Translations under genes and position numbers: made by a program
Notes under the pieces: model-generated
What the model was told of the DNA's origin: nothing
Seen by the model: only the letters and a program-made list of their open reading frames with translations
Database searches by the model: none
From: Tachypleus tridentatus
Lineage: Eukaryota > Arthropoda > Merostomata > Xiphosura > Limulidae
Assembly (NCBI RefSeq): GCF_004210375.1
Contig: NW_027467782.1
Span: 31,723,276-31,787,275, forward strand
Length of the DNA stretch: 64,000 nucleotides
Direction of reading: 5' to 3'
Part shown: positions 57,056 through 64,000 of the stretch, piece by piece
Numbering within the stretch: position 1 is the first letter of the stretch
Layout of the letters: the number at the start of each line of letters is the position of its first letter

Positions 57056-58474
57056 CAGTCATGTGAAAAAGTTAGAAATCCTACCCCCTAATAACTATTG
57101 TTACCCCCTTTGGCTGAAATAACTGCAGTGAGATGCTTCTTATAGCCATATACCAGTCTCTGACATCGGTCTGAAGAAAGTTTGCCTCACTTCTCAATGC
57201 AGAATTTTTCAGCTGTGAGATGTTTGAGGGGTTTCTTGCATGTACGGCCCGTTTCAAGTCACCCCACAGCATCTCAGTGGGATTAAGATCTGGAGTTTGA
57301 CTCGGTTATTCCAAGACTCTCCATTTCTTAGTTTTCAGCCAGTCCTTGGTGGGCTTACTGGTATCTTTTGGGTCATTGTCGTGTTGCAGGGTCCAGTTCC
57401 GCTTCAGCTTTAATTTTTGTACAGATGGTCTCACATGATTCTCAATCACCCTCTGATACACAGTAGAATTCACGGTGGATTCTATGATTGTGAGCTGTCC
57501 AGGTCCTGCTGCAGCAAAGCAGCCCCAAACCATGACACTTCCACCTCCATGCTTCACAGTTGGTATGAGGTACTTTTCCTGGAATGCTGTATTTAGTTTA
57601 CGCCAAACATGTCCTCTGTTCTTGTGTCCAAATAATTCAATTTTGGACTAATCTGTCTAAAGAACATTATTCCAGAGGTCCTGATATTTTTCTACATTCT
57701 CTCTAACAAACTTCAGTCCGGCCTTGATGTTTCTCTTGGAGAGCAAAGGTTTCCTCCTTGCACACCTCCCACGCAAGTTAAACTTGTGCAGTCTCTTTCT
57801 GATTGTAGAGGCATGCACTTTCACATCAACAGTAGACATAGCCTGCTGTAGGGTCCGTGATGACATGTTAGGGTGTTTGGAGACCTCTTTTAGCATTTTG
57901 CGGTCTGCTCTCGGGGTGAACTTGCTTGGACGACCAGACCTGGGCATGTTGGCAGTTGTTTTGAAAGCCCTCCACTTGTTGACTATTTTCCGGACAGTGG
58001 AATGGCTGATTTCAAAATCCGTTGGGATTTTTTAAAATCCATTACCAGACTCATAAGCTTCTACAATTTTCTTTCCGATGGCCTCAGACAGCTCTTTTGC
58101 TCTCAGCAAGGTGCTCACTCTCACTTCAAGAGTCAGGAGCACACCAAACTAAATGAGGCAAGCCTCATTCAAAATGATGAGTAACGATCTTCTAATCATT
58201 TGCACCTGGTGTGATACACCTGTATGTGAGTTGAGCCATTTTAAGTGGGAATAAATGTGGGGGTGTCCTAACTTTTTCCTCAGTTAGAATATGCATTTTT
58301 GTAGAATTACATTTACCGAAGATCTTGAAAAGTCTTTTCTTCAGTTTTAATTATTTAGTTATATTCCTATAATTTCTTGGTGTTGTTAAAATTGAGATTA
58401 AATATCTATATATTCAAAAATGTTGCAAAAATACACAGGCTTTCATCGGGTGTCCTAACTTTTTCACATGACTG
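57056..58474 (-). mobile_element. Tc1 element, near full length, vertebrate-like
   Basis: Inverted ends CAGTCATGTGAAAAAGTTAG at both sides, flanked by TA (57054-57055 and 58475-58476), enclose 1419 bp with one minus-strand transposase. Subterminal text (CTCAGTTAGAATATGCATTT, TTTTGTAGAATTACATTTAC and CACAGGCTTTCAT in the + strand) is strikingly like the ends of Tc1 elements that I recall from teleost fish and lampreys. The copy is well preserved compared with the other transposons here. Confidence 0.93.
57081..58120 (-). pseudogene. Tc1 transposase, broken by a few stops
   Basis: Minus strand. First helix-turn-helix: AKELSEAIGKKIVEAYESGN, STVRKIVNKWRAFKTTANMP. GRPSK AT-hook-like box. Second helix-turn-helix: STIRKRLHKFNLRGRCARRK. 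Then PLLSKRNIKAGLKFVREN. Catalytic blocks: WNNVL followed by TD and SKIELFG (first Asp present), HGGGSVMVWGCFAAAGPGQL, LQHDNDPKDTSKPTKDWLK (second Asp), PSQTPDLNPTEMLWGDLKRA (Glu, DDE type). Stops interrupt near 58030, twice near 57650 (a Trp codon and a Glu codon appear as TAG) and once near 57310; a frame change lies near 57200. Full length would be about 340 residues, usual for Tc1. All catalytic residues remain. Confidence 0.9.
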
Positions 58475-58494
58475 TACATACATACTGGTACTTT

Positions 58495-58768
58495 TTTATT
58501 TGAAATTTCGCCCAAAGCTAGGCGAGAGCCACCTGCGCTAGCTTTTCCTAATTTAGCAAAGTAAGTCTAGAGGAAAGGGAGTTTAGTCATCACCACCTAC
58601 CGCCAACTCTTGGGCCACTCTTTTACCAACGAATAGTGGGATTGATCGTAACATTATAACGCCCCCGCGGCCGAAGGGGCAAGCATGTTTGATGTGACGG
58701 GGATTCGAGCCCACGACCCACCCACAGATTGCAAGTCGAGTGCCTTAACTACCTGGCTATGCCGGGCC
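58495..58768 (-). repeat. SINE-A
   Basis: A minus-strand full-length copy, moderately diverged, 20 bp from the right end of the Tc1 element. It ends GGCTATGCCGGGCC. Confidence 0.9.
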
Positions 58769-60385
58769 TTACGAATAGAAAGTAGATAACTTTAAACATA
58801 TCGGATATATATATGTGTACATATACATGCAGGAGTACAGTACATTACTGAACATCTTGGATGTGAATTTGTCTACAGGAACAGATTACATAACCCTGAA
58901 CATCTTTGATGTGTATTTTTCTACAGTTTTTATAAACTTTTGTTTACTTCTCTCTGTCAGTTTATGTTTTATTAGTAATTACAGGAAAATATTTGGATAC
59001 AACCTTCGTAAAATTCTTTCCAATAAACTCTGATCAAGCAAGATTCATAATTGTGTCAAGACTACAAGACATAATTAACGTAAGGATATCCACGAAAGAG
59101 GTTTGTTTGTCATTCGTCCCAAATATAATTAAAACAACTGATAACATAAAGGGATTTTACGTAATTAGTGGAGTATATCCAACTGGGTAGTTTTGTGTTT
59201 GTTTTCGTTTTATATATATCATTTTTCACAAACGCTAGAAATGTCAAGTTGAAGAGGACACACTTAGGAAACTTGGCAGTTTTTTAAGTTACTATTTGAA
59301 CGTTCAATATTTACACATCTTTATACAATGCAGCATTGTTTGTGTAATTAATATTTACGAAGCAATGAATTGTACACGGCTTTACATGTTTTAAAACTGC
59401 TGGTCCTTTTTGTTAGCTATTTTTTACATGTAATCTGTTTTGGTCGGATCACGGCAATATATTTGAAAGTTTAATTTTTCACAACACGAAGCTTGATTTT
59501 AGCTATAATTATTATTTCAAGTATCTAACATTAACTTGAACAATTTATAGATTTATCAGATGAATGATTTAGAATCTTTTGTTAAATTTAGCTTCGTAAG
59601 ATTTAAGTTAAAATAATTTTTAATTTGTATATTTTAATTCTATCGAAGAAATTTGAAAACTGTTACCAAAAAGTATTACTTATTCATATGTGCTGCCATC
59701 CGTTGGGAACTTTGCAACTAATTTTAACCTATTTACAAGATGTAGAAGATAAAACAAATTTTAATAACAACAATAATAATAATAATAATGGCTATATATA
59801 TTTATAAAATTCTTTTTAATATACAGGGTTGAATGCTATAAGTTGAAACAATTTGAATATGCAAATTAGCAAGAACCGTGACAACCACAGGCAATTCAAA
59901 GTCGTGGTGGAATGGATTGTATCAGAACTACATTTTGACATTTTTAGTGTATCGTAGGCAGTGAAATATCACAGAAAACGGACCGCTTTTGGAAGGTGTA
60001 TGTAATAGCTTTACCGACATAAATATCATACATTTAGACTGTAAAGATGTATTCAGTTCGTGGATTTAGAATTTCCAAGACGGAAATATCCTTTGTACTT
60101 AATTACATTGGATAACAAAAGAATATGGATCAAAATGAACCCCAGGACCATCCAAAAAGAGACCTGTAACAAGTCGTATCACAACCATAATGAGCAAAGT
60201 GCAGCATTTTGTTAGAGGTGAGTGTTCACAAATTCAAAAAAATTAGTAGTAAAAGCCATCCACGTGTCTCAGGCGACTACAAGAAATGTGGTAAAGAAAT
60301 ATCTTTATCTGGAAGTTAGGTCATTTGGGTAAACGTTCACCAATATAAGGCTTACAGTCATATTTAACGTTTAACCATCTAATAC
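58769..60385. other. Intergenic DNA
   Basis: No gene is supported. An (AAT)n microsatellite lies at about 59762-59790. Frames at 58815-59190 are short and lack motifs. Confidence 0.5.
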
Positions 60386-60393
60386 CTCTAGTG

Positions 60394-60561
60394 CAGGGGT
60401 TCTTAACCAGGGGTGCGAGGATGCCCATGAATAATTAAAGCAAATCTATATTTTTACATAAGAGTATGCTTTATATTTTTATATTTAAGTTTCCAGGGGG
60501 TGCGAGAAATGATTACTGATTTGAAAGGGGTGCAAACACTGAAAAAGGTTAAGAACCACTG
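60394..60561. mobile_element. hAT-type MITE, 168 bp
   Basis: Inverted ends CAGGGGTTCTTAACC (left) and GGTTAAGAACCACTG (right), with a perfect 8-bp duplication CTCTAGTG at 60386-60393 and 60562-60569. Internal GGGGTGCGAG/GGGGTGCAAA words are also symmetric. It has no coding capacity. Its termini differ from those of the autonomous-size hAT elements here, so its helper is a different hAT. Confidence 0.94.
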
Positions 60562-60569
60562 CTCTAGTG

Positions 60570-61235
60570 AGTGGAGAATGAAACGGGTATCGCTCTATTG
60601 CGTATGTAAACATACTGAACAAGTTGCACATACTGATTTCTGTTCCTAGAAACTGGCGTTACAAAATCGTTGTCCTCGTAAACCAGATGGAATATGTAAA
60701 CCTTTTAGTGAGAATAAGTGTGGTTTGGACACGACAGTATTACGACTGAGCCTTCCGCAATGGAAACTACATTACATAACTTTTAATATTGTCGAGATTC
60801 CCTGTCGTCATGGATCTGGCAACATGGATTGTAACGACGTGATATGGCTCCAAAATCGTTTTATAAGGCACTGAAGATTCAATGGTATACTTTCCTTTAT
60901 CTGCTATAAGTTTTGTTTTCTGAACAAAACAATATTTTCACCTCTGTTTGAATGGTTTTTTCTTTGATTTATAACAGATATTAAATTGTTATTTTTCTGT
61001 ACATGACGTTGGAGTAATTAATGTAAATTTAAGTATCTAGAACAGTTGTGGTAGTACCTGCGGTTTGATCAAACGTTAAATTCTGTGTGCATAATTACGA
61101 TAGTGTTTCTAACTTGGCTGTAGTTACTTTATATATATATATATATATTATTGTTATTATTTTTAATCAATGTTTTTTTTAAATAACTGTGATGCATTAA
61201 TTACGTTATTTACTCAGATCCTTGTGAGATGGATT
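60570..61235. other. Intergenic DNA
   Basis: No gene is supported; a (TA)n lies at about 61128-61148. Confidence 0.5.
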
Positions 61236-61237
61236 TC

Positions 61238-61350
61238 CTGCTGTTGTTTTAGCGCAAATTTACTCAATGAGCTACCTTCTCTCTGTCCACAGCGAGGAAT
61301 CGAACCGCGGATTTTAGGATTGAAGACTGTAAAATTATCGCTATTCAGTT
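61238..61350 (-). repeat. SINE-B, old copy
   Basis: Minus strand: GTCCACAGCGAGGAATCGAA, CCGCGGATTTTAGGATTGAA. It is diverged from the other SINE-B copies. Confidence 0.65.
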
Positions 61351-61367
61351 GGGGAAATATATATTGG

Positions 61368-61452
61368 TTTGTTTACAGCACAAAACTACACGATTAGTTA
61401 TCTGCACATTTTTTTCTACTGCGGGAACTAAACCCGGAATTTAACGTTGTAA
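61368..61452 (-). repeat. Third-family SINE fragment
   Basis: Minus strand: GTTTACAGCACAAAACTACA, TCTACTGCGGGAACTAAACC, GTTGTAACTC. Together with 52984-53048 it suggests a third tRNA-derived SINE family. Confidence 0.5.
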
Positions 61453-62289
61453 CTCAGAAAATTTCAATGTCCCTAACTTTCAAGTTTCAGTTAAGAAAAA
61501 CAAACAAATACAAGAAAACATAACAGGGAAATTATAGTATACCAGTAATACTAATAAGAGATTCTTAAAACTCAATACTAGGAGAAAAACTGTCTGGGAG
61601 AAATTCAGGGAAGTGTAGGTTTGAGTTTTATGGTTTTTAACTAGGTCCTCAAGTCACACGTAAGTTCTTTCTTTAGAACTGATATTCTTCCTCGATAATC
61701 TCAGTTTAAGCCTCGATGATTATCTGAGTCTATCAGAATAACAAGAAGAACTATTAATATTGTGACAAGGCTCGACTTTTACATGGAAGTTTCGTTGTCA
61801 AAAGACACGTGTTGGTGACTTTAATTTGCGAGGTGATTTAATAACGCATTACGATGTAAAGATTTCAGAATTAAGTAAGTCCTGGTGATTGTTCAAGACG
61901 AGGAGAAAGCTCTTCTTGTGAAAATCTTTTTAAATAATGAATAATGAGATCTTTATATAACGTTCAGGAGTCTCGTAAGCTGAAAGGATCCTCATTAACT
62001 CTCCGTTTCACATCACACGCAGAATACAAGAAGAATGTTAAATAATCTTCGAACCAGCTCTCCCAGACTCATCTAATCCTTCTCTTCAGAAGAGAGGTCA
62101 CAATAAGGCTATCATGACAGGCTGTTTTCATGAGAAAAAAGGGTCAGAAACAAAATGAATGACAAGAGTACGTTCAAATACTAATAATAAAACATAATAT
62201 TAAATAACTTAACATTGTGTTCGATGTTATAAATATAATTTTTATTACTTAACAATAGTATAAACAACACTCTAAATACCAAGAAAAGT
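61453..62289. other. Intergenic DNA
   Basis: No feature is supported. Confidence 0.5.
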
Positions 62290-62521
62290 TCACTAGCCGT
62301 CCCTAATATAGCATTAGTTTAGTTACTAGATGGAAGGCAGCTAGTCATCACCGCCTAACGTCACTTCTTAGGTTACTCTTTTATCAACGAATGGCGGGAT
62401 TGAACGTTACATTGTACCACCTCCACAGCTGAAAGGATGAGCATGTTTGATGTGAGGGGGATTCTAACCCACGACCCTCAGTTGCGAGTTGATTGTCGTA
62501 ATCACCTGACCATGCCGGGAT
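62290..62521 (-). repeat. SINE-A, tail truncated
   Basis: A minus-strand copy lacking the tail beyond CACTAGCCGTCCCTAAT; head and body are present though diverged, ending CCATGCCGGGAT. Confidence 0.85.
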
Positions 62522-63165
62522 AACCTAAAAAAAGGCAGAGACTCTCTCCTAGAACAAGCGTCTATAGCGTACAGTCATTAGTTTCGTATAAACAAGTAAC
62601 ACGTTTTGTTTAGGCTTGGAATGTCAATTCGGTAATAAACTGTGTGTACTTTCAATTAGAAACAGCCACGTTTAAGGCTGAATTGAGAAATAAACAAGTT
62701 ATTAATTAACGACAAAAATAGCCAATTTTTATTTCCATGCTGTTGGTTATACCTAACTGTTTGTAAAACACATTTAAATCTAAAGTCCTAAACACTGCTA
62801 GCATTACTGTGCATGAACATTTTCATGGAAATTTCGAGAATGTTTCTTTGAACATTTGAATCTGGAACTATCCGGTACAGAGAAGTATCTGGAACCACGT
62901 GAAACGAAGGAGAACCGAGAACGGACCGTTCAGTATAGAAGAGCTTCTGGAACGTTTTTTTACAGGTTTGGATAGCGTGGAACAGAGCAGTATCTAGAAC
63001 AATGAAGTAAAGAAGGAAAGCTCTGGCCGCACAGGTAAGAGGGGGAATGGAACTGTTCAGTCTGACAGAAGATGAACTTACAAATGAAGTAAAATGTCTT
63101 CCCAACAAATTGCTGCTACAGCATAATGACCTCTGAATCAAGTGATTAGTACTGTTATTCTCTGT
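62522..63165. other. Intergenic DNA
   Basis: A 117-codon minus-strand frame (62788-63141) shows no domain, has a Ser/Leu-rich composition and overlaps a loosely repetitive stretch (CTGGAAC words). I do not call it a gene. Confidence 0.45.
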
Positions 63166-63167
63166 AG

Positions 63168-63370
63168 GGTAATAACACCCTGATATCCAGTGGTGTAACT
63201 CAATACAGGACAGTATTCCTTAATACCTAATGGTGCCACTCAGTATAGAGTAATTCATACCTGGTGGTGGTGCTACTCAGTTTAGGATAACACATCCTAA
63301 TACCTAAAGGTGCCACTCAATATATAGTAATCAATACGTAGTGGTGCCACTTAGTACAGACCAATACCCC
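63168..63370. repeat. Degenerate tandem repeat, about 45-50 bp unit
   Basis: The phrase TAATACCTAATGGTGCCACT, then CAGTATAGAGTAAT recurs four times (about 63180, 63222, 63270 and 63312) with changes. Confidence 0.65.
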
Positions 63371-63427
63371 AATCTGTATCTTTTGTTAACCAATAAAAAT
63401 ACTTGCTGAGGTAGCACAAAAGGGCAT

Positions 63428-63516
63428 AATAATGGGATTGTTTTGTGTGTTATAATGGGATTGTTTTGTGTGTTATAATGGGGTTGTTGTTTTGTGTGTT
63501 ATAGTGGGGTTGTTTT
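63428..63516. repeat. Short tandem repeat, about 25-bp unit
   Basis: The unit ATAATGGGATTGTTTTGTGT, then GTT is repeated three to four times with small length changes. It is followed by ACAGATGTAAAG-type words up to about 63635. Confidence 0.75.
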
Positions 63517-64000
63517 GGTATGACTTGATATAAACAGATGTAAAGCTGACTTGAGCAGACGTAAAAATACTTTTACAGGTACAACTGATTTAAACAGATG
63601 TAAAGATACTCGTACAGGTGTAAAGGTACTTGTTTAGTTCCTAATAAGAATTATACAAGAAAGAAGTAGTGAGACCTAAGAAAACGCCAGTGGGACCTAA
63701 CCTCGTGTAACGATACTTGTACAGGGCTTATATGGGATATCGAAAAAGTCTCCTTATATATAGAATGTTGCAGTAATGATTTTAGAAGTACTAATGAAAC
63801 TCGTAGAGGTGCCTTTTGTGTTTTAAAGTATGCCGATACTCATGAACGAAACAAAGTACTTGATATGAAGTGAATACAATAGCTACGCATGTTGTATTAC
63901 ATGATTTAAAGTTTCTCTATATCTTCCATTTGTTTTTTAAAGTGCAACTCTAGAATAAAAGAGCTGTTATAAATAAATAAAAAAATTTAAATTGACCTAA
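63517..64000. other. AT-rich end of the window
   Basis: No feature is supported apart from the loose ACAGGTGTAAAG words noted in the preceding repeat. Confidence 0.5.

Noticed and set aside
60130-60880. A possible very old mariner-like transposase in scattered fragments
   Set aside because: Individual phrases are suggestive, but no catalytic block, inverted ends or consistent order could be shown.
62788-63141. A 117-codon minus-strand open frame
   Set aside because: No domain, low-complexity Ser/Leu composition, overlap with loosely repetitive DNA and no splice or start context.

Overview
The window is AT-rich, repeat-laden animal nuclear DNA. Two tRNA-derived SINE families, about 280 bp and 100-120 bp long, recur in both orientations. 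From memory the longer one (head with a tRNA-like B box, body containing a conserved 'ACTATTCGTTGGTAAAAGAG' block, AAAC-rich tail) looks like the dominant SINE of horseshoe crab (Xiphosura) genomes. The host-gene fragments fit an arthropod, so I infer a chelicerate, probably a horseshoe crab; this was not checked against any database. No prokaryotic features, rRNA genes, CRISPR arrays or plausible functional tRNA genes are visible.

Two host loci can be recognised. On the + strand, three exons (17393-17725, 18976-19086, 29415-29618) encode the first two Ig domains of a Sidestep-type cell-surface protein. All three are symmetric phase-1 exons, and a 10.3-kb intron separates exons 2 and 3. On the - strand, exons between 38079 and 35311 encode TM1-TM3 and TM6-TM8 of an SLC6 (neurotransmitter:sodium symporter) protein. 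The TM4-TM5 and TM9-TM12 exons are not visible and several frames are broken, so it is a damaged or badly assembled gene. A third + strand exon (32959-33395) encodes a hydrophilic, cytoplasmic-looking segment of unknown family.

Most of the rest is transposable elements. 1-4.2 kb: a decayed Tc3-like transposon cut by SINEs. 4.3-5.7 kb: a Penelope-like element (PLE) with a second unit in tandem. 6.5-8.2 kb: a TIR transposon encoding an unfamiliar protein, carrying a TA-flanked MITE. 9.3-15.9 kb: a decayed CR1-like LINE (esterase ORF1, endonuclease, RT) with a hAT element and a SINE inside it. 20.7-29.05 kb: a PLE, a 4.7-kb hAT inside it, a P-like THAP sequence and an IS630/Tc1-type fragment inside that, then a second PLE copy in inverted orientation. 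48.2-50.3 kb: an old hAT. 52.2-52.8 kb: a LINE RT remnant. 57.05-58.47 kb: an almost full-length Tc1 element that closely resembles vertebrate (fish/lamprey) Tc1 elements.

Minisatellites are abundant: 41 bp at 34.9-35.3 kb, 47 bp at 37.1 kb, 46 bp at 44.9-45.75 kb, 37 bp with higher-order structure at 53.5-55.7 kb and 53 bp at 56.5 kb. Several coding regions, both host and transposon, are broken by one-base changes in homopolymers. This could be uncorrected long-read assembly error rather than biological decay. I found no convincing undescribed gene system. The best leads are the vertebrate-like Tc1, the uncharacterised TIR element, the four-layer nested insertion, the chimeric and dimeric SINEs, and the splice-donor-like minisatellite abutting an SLC6 exon.
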